This document shows positions 14,730 to 20,996 of a DNA stretch of 64,000 bases, piece after piece (the stretch's first letter is position 1; every line of letters begins with the position of its first letter). Source of the DNA: Prochlorococcus marinus CUG1435. GTDB taxonomy: Bacteria; Cyanobacteriota; Cyanobacteriia; PCC-6307; Cyanobiaceae. A program made the translations under genes and the position numbers. The notes beneath the pieces are model-generated. The model was given only the letters and a program-made list of their open reading frames with translations, was not told where the DNA came from and made no database searches. The stretch spans positions 1 through 64,000 of the forward strand of contig JAEPLP010000001.1 in assembly GCA_017644375.1 (NCBI GenBank). Reading direction: 5' to 3'.

Positions 14730-14891
14730 CTAATGTTTTTTGCCAGCTAATAAAATTTTTCTTCTTAAATAAAAAAATACTAATGTAGTTATTATCATTA
14801 CAGGTGGGTGAAATGATATTGAATTTAGATATTCGAAGTAATCAAATGATTCCAAAATTTTTACTGGTAATTTCCTAAAACTATATTTCAT
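14730..14891 (-). CDS. 53-aa single-helix membrane protein (E8)
   Basis: MKYSFRKLPVKILESFDYFE, then a hydrophobic helix PPVMIITTLVFFYLRRKIL and a basic end. It is convergent with the 27-aa gene. It belongs to the same set of small membrane proteins. Function unknown. Confidence 0.5.
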   Translation of the reverse strand: MKYSFRKLPVKILESFDYFEYLNSISFHPPVMIITTLVFFYLRRKILLAGKKH

Positions 14892-14968
14892 CTCTCAAAT
14901 TCTTATTGATTTAAATAGATCACTATCTTGTATAAAATGCTAGTTAAATTTTTCTTAACTAATATTTT

Positions 14969-14990
14969 GCGGACAAATTGCGGACAAATA
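14969..14990 (+). repeat. Cassette E8 right arm: tandem GCGGACAAA pair
   Basis: GCGGACAAATT followed by GCGGACAAATA, 86 bp before the GTGC of remnant 8. Confidence 0.88.
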
Positions 14991-15076
14991 TTACTTTATT
15001 TGTAATAACAAACCTCGCACAACCAAGCAAAAAATTAGATATAGATTGAAACCTAGTGCCGCACTAGAACTATTTA

Positions 15077-15122
15077 GTGCTTTGGGATAACTAGGTCGCA
15101 GGTTTGAATAATGTAGTCCCGA
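15077..15122 (+). repeat. tRNA-Pro 3'-half remnant 8, degenerate
   Basis: It starts GTGCTTTGGGA and then diverges at about eight positions (GGTTTGAATAATG for GGTTCGAATCCTG). The upstream flank is class A, the downstream flank class B. Region 14892-15316 holds no gene, only arms, this core and a repeat. Confidence 0.9.
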
Positions 15123-15157
15123 ACAGTTATAGCAGTAAGTCTCAGATAATACCTAAT

Positions 15158-15196
15158 TCACGCAAATAATTGCTTCACGTAAAACTCACGCAAAAG
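15158..15196 (+). repeat. Cassette E9 left arm: one plus two CACGCAAA units
   Basis: A single TCACGCAAATA lies 35 bp after the remnant and a pair TCACGTAAAAC / TCACGCAAAAG starts exactly 52 bp after it, the same geometry as E6. Confidence 0.88.
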
Positions 15197-15300
15197 TTAT
15201 TTTCTTCAGATTAAATGGCACAACTTTAGAAGATAGTCAGTTATTTGGTTCTGCCCAGCTTATGGCGTAATTATCAAAAGTTTTTCTGTCGCCCATTTTT
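15186..15300 (+). repeat. 115-bp intergenic repeat, copy 2
   Basis: It aligns with 6801-6916 over its whole length and ends just before the DUF1651 gene. Both copies overlap the last arm unit. Confidence 0.8.
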
Positions 15301-15316
15301 TGTTTATAATTTTTTT

Positions 15317-15565
15317 ATGGAGAAGTTCATTTTAATAAATAAAGATAAGTCAAGAATTAAAGTTTTTGAACCATTTGAAGATATTTCCAAGCCTTCGCCA
15401 ACCATTGATGCAATGATGATTAGTTATGGCTGTGTATATAAAAGAAGTAGTAAACCAGTCATGACAGGTAGCAAGGTAGAAACTATTCAAGCTGCAAGAA
15501 AAGAATATGCAAAATTATTGAAAGAAGGTTGGAAGAAAACCAGTATTTTTAGAAGTTATTTTTAA
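15317..15565 (+). CDS. DUF1651 family protein, 82 aa (E9)
   Basis: Starts at the ATG at 15317 (MEKFILINKDKSRIKVFEPF); the longer frame begins inside the duplicated 115-bp element. The pattern INKD-x-S-x-x-x-V-F-E near the start, an A-R-K-E-Y helix and the C-terminal L-x-E-G-W are the DUF1651 signature. The family is abundant in Prochlorococcus and Synechococcus and has no known function. Other copies are at 42719, 55851 and, as a pseudogene, at 44546; the last is the closest relative of this one. Confidence 0.85.
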   Translation: MEKFILINKDKSRIKVFEPFEDISKPSPTIDAMMISYGCVYKRSSKPVMTGSKVETIQAARKEYAKLLKEGWKKTSIFRSYF

Positions 15566-15643
15566 TCTAATTTAAAACGTTTGAAAAAAAAATTTGCATA
15601 ATTTCTTACAACTGGTAATTTTAGTGGACTTGGATTAGTTAAA

Positions 15644-15859
15644 ATGAAAGATCAAAAAATTGAAAGAATAGCATCTTTTGCAGTAAACATAATTAAAGTG
15701 CTAGTAATAATTTATCTAGGCTTCGTAGAAGTACTTAAAATTGGCAAATTACTTAGAGAGAAGTTAGATTCTGAATTTGATATTTCTCGAAAATGGGCTT
15801 CACAAGCTTATTCAATTCTAAAAAAACAACAAGCGGAACGAAAAGTAGCGAGGATTTAA
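15644..15859 (+). CDS. Small helical protein, 71 aa (E9)
   Basis: One amphipathic to hydrophobic helix (VNIIKVLVIIYLGFVEVLKI) precedes a charged region and a basic tail KKQQAERKVARI. It could be a membrane-associated or nucleic-acid-associated protein. Function unknown. Confidence 0.55.
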   Translation: MKDQKIERIASFAVNIIKVLVIIYLGFVEVLKIGKLLREKLDSEFDISRKWASQAYSILKKQQAERKVARI

Positions 15860-15869
15860 AAATTTTTGC

Positions 15870-16000
15870 TATAAACTAATTGAGGCCAAACCTCGTCAGT
15901 ACATTCTACGTTTGCTGCAAGACATAGATTGATTCAATATAGTTGCGAGTCGATTTAATAACCCTTCCAGTAGTTGGAATTTCTGGAGGGGTTTCTTGTT
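15870..16000 (+). ncRNA. Candidate small RNA with its own promoter and terminator (E9)
   Basis: TATAAACT at 15870-15877 can serve as a -10 box. A GAGG/CCTC hairpin follows at 15882-15894, and a strong 10-bp stem (15961-15970 with 15983-15992) ends in GTTTCTTGTT. There is no convincing reading frame in between. The layout fits the short cyanobacterial Yfr-type RNAs, but I cannot assign a family. Bases 15860-16198 otherwise hold only a decayed ORF. Confidence 0.5.
15961..15998 (+). terminator. Strong hairpin terminator
   Basis: ACCCTTCCAG and CTGGAGGGGT pair over 10 bp (one G-T) and are followed by a T-rich stretch. Confidence 0.75.
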
Positions 16001-16118
16001 ACTGATATTTAGTTAGTAAGCGATTATAAATTACCAAAAAAATTATTACTCCAACTATTCCATAAATTGCATGGGCTGGGTCATGATGATTCTGCCAAAG
16101 CTCCTGTAAAAATTCTTT
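15999..16118 (-). pseudogene. Decayed 39-codon ELW-type membrane peptide gene
   Basis: An open frame reads KEFLQELWQNHHDPAHAIYG then a hydrophobic helix (IVGVIIFLVIYNRLL) and KYQ. It aligns with the 37-aa protein at 3614 (ELW-x-N start, one helix, LL-x-x-Y end). There is no in-frame ATG, GTG or TTG between the upstream stop and this segment, so the start codon appears to be lost. Confidence 0.5.
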
Positions 16119-16198
16119 TATTTATTTTTATCGTGTATGTTCTTAAGTCTATTTTATTAGGATTGTTTTAATAATTAAATTAAAATGTTTATTAAACT

Positions 16199-16804
16199 TT
16201 AGTATTCTTCATAGCTAAACTTTTGCCCTCCTATGCTTGCTTCATACATAAGGCCTCCTTTTGAATATGTAAGAACTGCAACTCCATCACTGTAATCAGC
16301 AGATGCATTAGCTCCCTCTGTAATTAATACTGCACTTGCTGATGCCCCAAATTCAAAATTACCTTCAGTAAATCTCTCCAGGGATTTTTTATCTTTGAAA
16401 AAGATAATTTGGCTAAATGCTTGTCCACCCAGTTGAAAGCCGATTGATACTTGAGTTAAGGTTGTTTTTCCTATAACATTCCCTTTCTCAAATACCTCAC
16501 CACCACCTCTAGCCCCTCCAATTCCAATTCCTCCTTTTCCTACATTTGGGAAAACAGCGTAACCTCTAGCTTTTTTAAAGTAGGGTTTCAAAGAGGATAT
16601 TTTTTTAAACTTATTTAATGCCTTTATTGTTTTATCATTAGCTTTTTTATCCCTAATTTTTTTATCTGATAATGGTTTCCAACCAGAAATTAATAATTCA
16701 TATGAATTTTTATTTAATTGAGATTCATTTAAAGCAGACGACTGAACTGAAGTTAAATATTGCGGAAAAAATAATAGTAAAACCAAAAAAAACTTTCTAG
16801 TCAT
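16199..16804 (-). CDS. SYLF (YSC84-like) lipid-binding protein, secreted, 201 aa (E9)
   Basis: ATG at 16802-16804 gives a clear signal peptide (MTRKFFLVLLLFFPQYLTSV). The mature protein has the SYLF core: KARGYAVFPNVGKGGIGIGG, then GGGEVFEKG, TQVSIGFQLGGQAFSQIIFF and, near the end, SKGGLMYEASIGGQKF. The length is normal for bacterial SYLF proteins, which bind phospholipids, probably at the periplasm or outer membrane. The gene lies directly before remnant 9 and no right arm is seen for E9, so the end of this cassette has been rearranged. Confidence 0.85.
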   Translation of the reverse strand: MTRKFFLVLLLFFPQYLTSVQSSALNESQLNKNSYELLISGWKPLSDKKIRDKKANDKTIKALNKFKKISSLKPYFKKARGYAVFPNVGKGGIGIGGARGGGEVFEKGNVIGKTTLTQVSIGFQLGGQAFSQIIFFKDKKSLERFTEGNFEFGASASAVLITEGANASADYSDGVAVLTYSKGGLMYEASIGGQKFSYEEY

Positions 16805-16868
16805 TTTCAAATAATTAATTTCTAAATAAGAATTAATATACCCTAATAAAGAAATTTAACATTTCATG

Positions 16869-16914
16869 GTGCTTTGGGAGCACTAGGTCGCAGGTTCGAA
16901 TCCTTTCGCCCCAA
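16869..16914 (+). repeat. tRNA-Pro 3'-half remnant 9
   Basis: Two changes relative to the tRNA (CCTTTCG for CCTGTCG, CCCCAA end). Class B flank downstream. Confidence 0.93.
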
Positions 16915-16966
16915 TCAGTTATAGCAGTAAGTTTCAGCTAGTAATATAATTAATTAAAAAAGTAGA

Positions 16967-16988
16967 GTGCTCAAAAAGTGTCCAAAAG
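16967..16988 (+). repeat. Cassette E10 left arm: tandem GTGYYCAAA pair
   Basis: GTGCTCAAAAA followed by GTGTCCAAAAG, exactly 52 bp after remnant 9. It resembles the E5 units. No matching right pair was found. Confidence 0.82.
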
Positions 16989-17024
16989 TAGTCAATAAGT
17001 ATTAAATTAGGTTAAATAACTCAA

Positions 17025-17426
17025 TTGACTGGAATTCAATTGGAGAACGCCTCCAAAAATGGGGCTTCAATAGCTGGAATATTTTTAATAATAATTTGGA
17101 TACCAGCTATCGCATCTGGTCTCTTTCAAATTTGGTTTACTTTAAATAGAACAGCAGACACTTCTCCAAGAGTAATACTTAAAACTTTTTTCATTATTTT
17201 TTTAACTACCGGAAGAGCCTTCTGTATCCCATTGTCAGGAGGAATTTTATTTTTCCAAGGTTGGAGGCTTGATCCCATTCTGCAATTTGAGATGTCTTTA
17301 TTAGTGGTTGGAATTGCTGTTGAAATGATTCCTTCATTTATAAATGATTACAAAGCTTGGAGATCAAGAGTTGGCAGAGCATCAGCTACTATTTTGGTTG
17401 AGAAGCAACCAAGTGATAAAAAATAA
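17025..17426 (+). CDS. Membrane protein, 133 aa (E10)
   Basis: The frame opens with TTG at 17025; no better start exists nearby. Three hydrophobic segments (about 15-38, 52-78 and 88-106) with Pro and Gly inside the helices, and a basic C-terminal tail. It starts 36 bases after the E10 arm pair. Its stop is convergent with the barrel gene. No family was recognised. Confidence 0.6.
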   Translation: MTGIQLENASKNGASIAGIFLIIIWIPAIASGLFQIWFTLNRTADTSPRVILKTFFIIFLTTGRAFCIPLSGGILFFQGWRLDPILQFEMSLLVVGIAVEMIPSFINDYKAWRSRVGRASATILVEKQPSDKK

Positions 17427-17443
17427 TAAAAAAGTTTTAAGCT

Positions 17444-18106
17444 TTACATTCTAAATTTAAGACCTGCGCGAATACTCCAAGCATCTACGCTTCCATATTC
17501 AAAGTCATCTACTGTATAACCACCTTGGAGTGAATAGACCCCTTCAATATAGAAATCACTTGTTTCATTCATTTCAACAGCAGTTCCTACTTTTAATTGG
17601 CCGGCAAAATTGCTTACCCAACCACCACCTACGTTACTTCCTGCTACGGTTATATTGTCCCATTCAGTTTTGTTAATACCTATCCCTGCTCCAATATATG
17701 GTGTAATTTTTGAGTCAAAATTTTCTGTTAGTTCATATAAACCTGTAACAAAAACACCGTCTTGAGTAACTCCACCGGAAACTGCAACAGCAATTCCTGC
17801 TTGATCAACACTAATTGCATCTAAATCGCCTGTATTCCTAGCCCATGTAATTTCTAAGCTAGAACGACCATAGTCGTAACCGACTCCTAATTCGGAACTG
17901 AAACCGTTGTCATGCTGCAATTCCCCAGAATAAGCCGTGTTCCCCCTCCTGTCATCCCATTCACTATCTTGAACAGCAGCAAGGCCACCTCCAATTGTTA
18001 GATACCATCCTTCCTTATCATCAGCTTTTGTCTGAGAAGCGAATAACACAGTGGAAAGTGAGGCACTAATAATTCCTGCAGTTAATATGCGGTTTTTAAA
18101 AGGCAT
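17444..18106 (-). CDS. OmpA-like outer-membrane beta-barrel protein, 220 aa (E10)
   Basis: A signal peptide (MPFKNRILTAGIISASLSTV with an A-x-A-type site before DDKEGWY) is followed by the opening strand EGWYLTIGGGLAAVQ, repeated amphipathic strands such as GFSSELGVGYDYG and ITPYIGAGIGINKTEWD, and a final strand SIRAGLKFRM ending in an aromatic-Arg-Met. It is a small eight-strand-type barrel in the outer membrane. A second relative with the same design is encoded at 19466-20053. The role may be adhesion, phage reception or a stress function; this is not resolved. Confidence 0.8.
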   Translation of the reverse strand: MPFKNRILTAGIISASLSTVLFASQTKADDKEGWYLTIGGGLAAVQDSEWDDRRGNTAYSGELQHDNGFSSELGVGYDYGRSSLEITWARNTGDLDAISVDQAGIAVAVSGGVTQDGVFVTGLYELTENFDSKITPYIGAGIGINKTEWDNITVAGSNVGGGWVSNFAGQLKVGTAVEMNETSDFYIEGVYSLQGGYTVDDFEYGSVDAWSIRAGLKFRM

Positions 18107-18199
18107 TTTTATTAAGAAATTATATTTAACTTATATTCTTAACAACAAATTTGCAGCAAAATATTAATTAACATTGACATTTGATTTAAAATTGGAGGG

Positions 18200-18481
18200 A
18201 TGAGTCTCCCATTTTTTATGGAAAATTTATTTATCATTTGCACCTTTAATTGCTCTTTTCAATATTATGCAGAGACTGTTGATCAATGGGTAAAAGAACA
18301 AGGAGATGGAACCGTAATTGATTATGACTTAGTAAAAATTAATGATCACAAGTCTCATTCTTTTTATACAGTTTCAAGTTTAGAAGATTTTGCAAAGATG
18401 TTAGATACAGAATGGGCTAAAGAATGGGATAAAGCTAATAATTGCAAAGATATAGTTTATAAACTTGAACTAGTTAAATGA
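18200..18481 (+). CDS. Small soluble protein, 93 aa (E10)
   Basis: The N-terminal strand MENLFIICTFNCSFQYYAET (from an internal ATG at residue 7, possibly the real start) is followed by a helix, TVIDYDLVKI and FYTVSSLEDFAKMLD. The plan is that of the dimeric ferredoxin-like small proteins common in picocyanobacteria (DUF3303/DUF3764 type). The stop overlaps the next ATG (ATGA), so the two are coupled. Confidence 0.65.
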   Translation: MSLPFFMENLFIICTFNCSFQYYAETVDQWVKEQGDGTVIDYDLVKINDHKSHSFYTVSSLEDFAKMLDTEWAKEWDKANNCKDIVYKLELVK

Positions 18482-18660
18482 CTTACAAATGGAATGACAA
18501 ATCTTGGCAAAAAGATTTCTTGAACATGAAGTCACATTCACCTTCAGATGCAAAACTTTTAATGGGAGGTGTAAAAGGATTGAAAGATGCTTGGCGTTTA
18601 GGTGTTCTACACGTTGAATACGAAAGACTAAAGAAGATAGAAGAGCAAAAACAGCAATAG
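18478..18660 (+). CDS. Small hypothetical protein, 60 aa (E10)
   Basis: MTYKWNDKSWQKDFLNMKSH start, helical and charged, with a KGLKDAWRLGVLHVEYERLK helix. The 4-bp ATGA overlap with the preceding gene points to translational coupling and possibly to a complex. Function unknown. Confidence 0.65.
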   Translation: MTYKWNDKSWQKDFLNMKSHSPSDAKLLMGGVKGLKDAWRLGVLHVEYERLKKIEEQKQQ

Positions 18661-18768
18661 ATTCTTTGTTGGCTAGTTCCTCATAAACGGGTTAAAGAAA
18701 AAAATATCTTTTTAACCTATTTAGCCTTTTTAGTTTTTAAAATGTAGAAAATTCAAATTTCTAGCAAA

Positions 18769-19023
18769 ATGATCAAAAAAGAAGAGAATATTCGCAGCGA
18801 AAGTTATTACCCAGATAGTGATTATTATCTTAATCAGGACAATACTCCTAAAGCGACTCCACTCTCAGAAGATCAAATATACAATATGGGGGCGGATTTT
18901 AAATGGCCAAATAGCTATTGGTTTATTGCGGAAAGAACAAATGGAAGGCTTGCAATGATAGGCTTTATGGCTGTCATTATTAACTACACCTTATTTGGAT
19001 GGATAGCATATCCAATCCTTTAA
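18769..19023 (+). CDS. High-light-inducible protein (Hli), 84 aa (E10)
   Basis: An acidic N-terminal region of about 45 residues is followed by one chlorophyll-a/b-binding-type helix with the Hli motif AERTNGRLAMIGFMAVIINY and the end LFGWIAYPIL. Glu, Asn and Arg of the motif are present. Hli proteins bind chlorophyll and carotenoid and protect photosystems or chlorophyll-synthesis complexes under strong light. This copy lies in the cassette island, as Hli genes of Prochlorococcus and its phages often do. The next gene starts right after the stop. Confidence 0.93.
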   Translation: MIKKEENIRSESYYPDSDYYLNQDNTPKATPLSEDQIYNMGADFKWPNSYWFIAERTNGRLAMIGFMAVIINYTLFGWIAYPIL

Positions 19024-19251
19024 ATGAGTAATTCTAATTTTGGCAAAAATGGAGTTGATAAGTCTGGAACGCATTGGCTCCAATATGCTGCCTTTGTTGT
19101 GACTGCATTTGTTATTTATTTTGGTTGGGCATTTTTCAATGATGCTACTTTCCACCATTTCGGAGTAAAAATATTCAAGTTTTGGAATTGCAATGGATAT
19201 AACCCTTTAAGTTATTGCTTAATGCGTTGGAGAGTAGATTTTTATCCCTAA
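19024..19251 (+). CDS. Small membrane protein downstream of hli, 75 aa (E10)
   Basis: One hydrophobic helix (LQYAAFVVTAFVIYFGWAFF) after a polar N-terminus. The C-terminal 25 residues are Cys- and Arg-rich and unlike a normal tail, so an earlier frameshift near 19,170 is possible. Its ATG directly follows the hli stop, which suggests joint expression with Hli. Confidence 0.55.
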   Translation: MSNSNFGKNGVDKSGTHWLQYAAFVVTAFVIYFGWAFFNDATFHHFGVKIFKFWNCNGYNPLSYCLMRWRVDFYP

Positions 19252-19465
19252 CAAAGGATTTTCTATTTGTATGAAATTTCTACCTTCACGTAAAAAGGTG
19301 GATTTGTATAACCTCAAATAACTTTTTGGGGGAGTTCTTGCCATAAATAATATTTATTTCATACTTCTTTCACGCAATAGAAACAGAAACGAATGTTTTA
19401 GAAAAGATACATAATAAATATTTTTTATTTTTATGGGTTATCATTCCATACAAATATTTAGGTAA

Positions 19466-20053
19466 ATGAACTCAACAAAAAAATTATTTTTTAATTTATC
19501 TATTGGAGCTTCACTGTTAGGAGTTCCCGTTTTGGCTGAAGAAAACTCTGGGTGGTATGCAACTGGTAGTATCGGCTCAGGCGTAATAGGAAATATTGAC
19601 TATATAAATGCTAATGGTCGTAGAACTGGTCAAATGGTCACGTTTGATTCTGGATTGGGACTAGATCTCGGCTTTGGCTATGACTTTGGAAGTGCAAGAG
19701 TTGAAGGTACTTGGAGCAGAACCCAATCACCTGGTGGTACTGATAGAGGAACTGTTTTTGATACAGATACAACAATCGATTCTCTTCTTCTAAGTGGCTA
19801 CATTGATTTTAGATCTTCAAAACAATGGAGTCCTTTTATAGGTATTTCAGTAGGATCCACCAGAGTGGATCATCTTAATATTGACGATTCTGGTACTAGT
19901 TACGGTTTAGGCCTCGGTATAAGTTATAAAACTTCTGACACAACAGAAGTTTACTTTAAAAGCACAGGTATAGTTACTCCTGAACTTGATACACTAGGTA
20001 TTACGAATGGTACCTATGGCAATGGAACAATAGGTGTTCGATTCTTGTTTTAA
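19466..20053 (+). CDS. OmpA-like outer-membrane beta-barrel protein, 195 aa (E10)
   Basis: The signal peptide (MNSTKKLFFNLSIGASLLGV, site before EENSGWY) is followed by NSGWYATGSIGSGVIG and regular barrel strands (LGLDLGFGYDFGSARVEGTW, WSPFIGISVGSTRVDHL), ending GNGTIGVRFLF with a C-terminal Phe as needed for outer-membrane insertion. It is a paralogue of the protein at 17444-18106. Two barrels in one cassette suggest that it alters the cell surface. Confidence 0.8.
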   Translation: MNSTKKLFFNLSIGASLLGVPVLAEENSGWYATGSIGSGVIGNIDYINANGRRTGQMVTFDSGLGLDLGFGYDFGSARVEGTWSRTQSPGGTDRGTVFDTDTTIDSLLLSGYIDFRSSKQWSPFIGISVGSTRVDHLNIDDSGTSYGLGLGISYKTSDTTEVYFKSTGIVTPELDTLGITNGTYGNGTIGVRFLF

Positions 20054-20364
20054 ATAAAAACTTAAGTAAATTCTTACTTCTACCCAAAATACTTTTATTG
20101 ACATAAACTATATTTTATAAAATTTGAAATTACCAGAATAAAATAAATAGAAAATAATTAATTTACTTAACTACTCAGTCATATTATGATCAAAACATTA
20201 GTAATCAAATCTGATTTATCTTTGTTAGCTAAATTGCCAAAACTTCAAAAATGCATTTACAATTAAATCTTTGCAGAACTGATCCATATTTCTAATTAAG
20301 TTATATTTTGCATTAAGAATTTTAGTTATAAGAAAAAATTTAAAAATAATTATAATAATTTTCC
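20054..20364. other. Gene-free interval
   Basis: AT-rich, 311 bp. I see no arm units, tRNA remnant, hairpin or convincing reading frame here. Confidence 0.6.
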
Positions 20365-20625
20365 TTATTTAATACCTAAATATCTCTCACAGTAATAATT
20401 AGCTAACTCGCGGTTATTATAATTTTTTATTTCCTTTAAGTTAAGCTTCTTCATCGCTTCAGCACCTGTAATTTGATAGTTTGAATTAAGTTTCGCACAA
20501 GTATCTTTTACCTTTGATTCCATAACAAAAGGGGCTCTAATGTAAAAAGCAAAAAAGGATAGGAACAAACCAAAAATTAGTAATCCTCTATAATTCTTCC
20601 ACCATTCATAAAATTTATTTTCCAT
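20365..20625 (-). CDS. Single-membrane-segment protein, 86 aa
   Basis: MENKFYEWWKNYRGLLIFGL, one hydrophobic helix and a charged C-terminal part with two Cys (DTCAKLN and NYYCERYLG). Its upstream region holds a TTAGATCGAATGTCAATC box (20652-20669), like the boxes at the ends of E2, E4 and E6, so it probably belongs to the oldest cassette. Function unknown. Confidence 0.6.
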   Translation of the reverse strand: MENKFYEWWKNYRGLLIFGLFLSFFAFYIRAPFVMESKVKDTCAKLNSNYQITGAEAMKKLNLKEIKNYNNRELANYYCERYLGIK

Positions 20626-20804
20626 AATTAAAGAGCCAGTTCACTTTTATTTTAGATCGAATGTCAATCTAAAAAATTCTGGTCTTTAATTAATTTAAAA
20701 AATTAATAACACCAAATATATCCTTATATGTTTTCATTAGTCCAGACTTAATAGCTGAAAAAAAATCTAATGGTTTAACTATAAATCACGACTTAAATCT
20801 TGGA

Positions 20805-20897
20805 GTGTTTTGAACCACAAAGTCCTAGATTCGAACCTGCAAACATTACTCCAATAATTAAACTCATGGAGAGGTTCTCCAGCCTTCTTTTTTTTTA
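20805..20897 (+). repeat. Strongly decayed tRNA-Pro remnant plus class A left-arm terminator
   Basis: GTGTTTTGAACCAC and GATTCGAACCTG loosely follow the tRNA 3' half. The next stretch (ACTCCAATAATTAAACTCAT) aligns with the class A flank after the remnants at 3109 and 12406, and TGGAGAGGTTCTCCA plus a T run takes the place of the arm terminator. It probably marks the old distal edge of the island. The rest of 20626-20996 shows nothing. Confidence 0.6.
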
Positions 20898-20996
20898 TCA
20901 ACTAAATTTGTCTGTCGCCATATCCGACAATGCACCACATATATCGAGTCTCTAAGCACATTTATTAATTCTTCATTCATGGCAATGGCCTGAAGA

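Noticed and set aside
14730-14891. PsaJ-like identity for the 53-aa protein because of an SFHPP segment
   Set aside because: The His-Pro comes before the helix instead of at the C-terminus and nothing else matches PsaJ.
2430-16914. A CRISPR array, because of regularly recurring 46-50 bp repeats
   Set aside because: Spacing is 0.6-4 kb and filled with genes; the repeat is the tRNA 3' half. No cas genes.
3109-16914. Additional tRNA-Pro genes at the remnants
   Set aside because: All lack the acceptor 5' strand and D arm, so they cannot fold into a tRNA.
4482-20669. TTAGATCGACTGTCAA box as a -35 promoter element (TTGACA on the minus strand)
   Set aside because: No consistent -10 box at a suitable distance, and the 4482 copy does not precede a gene on that strand.
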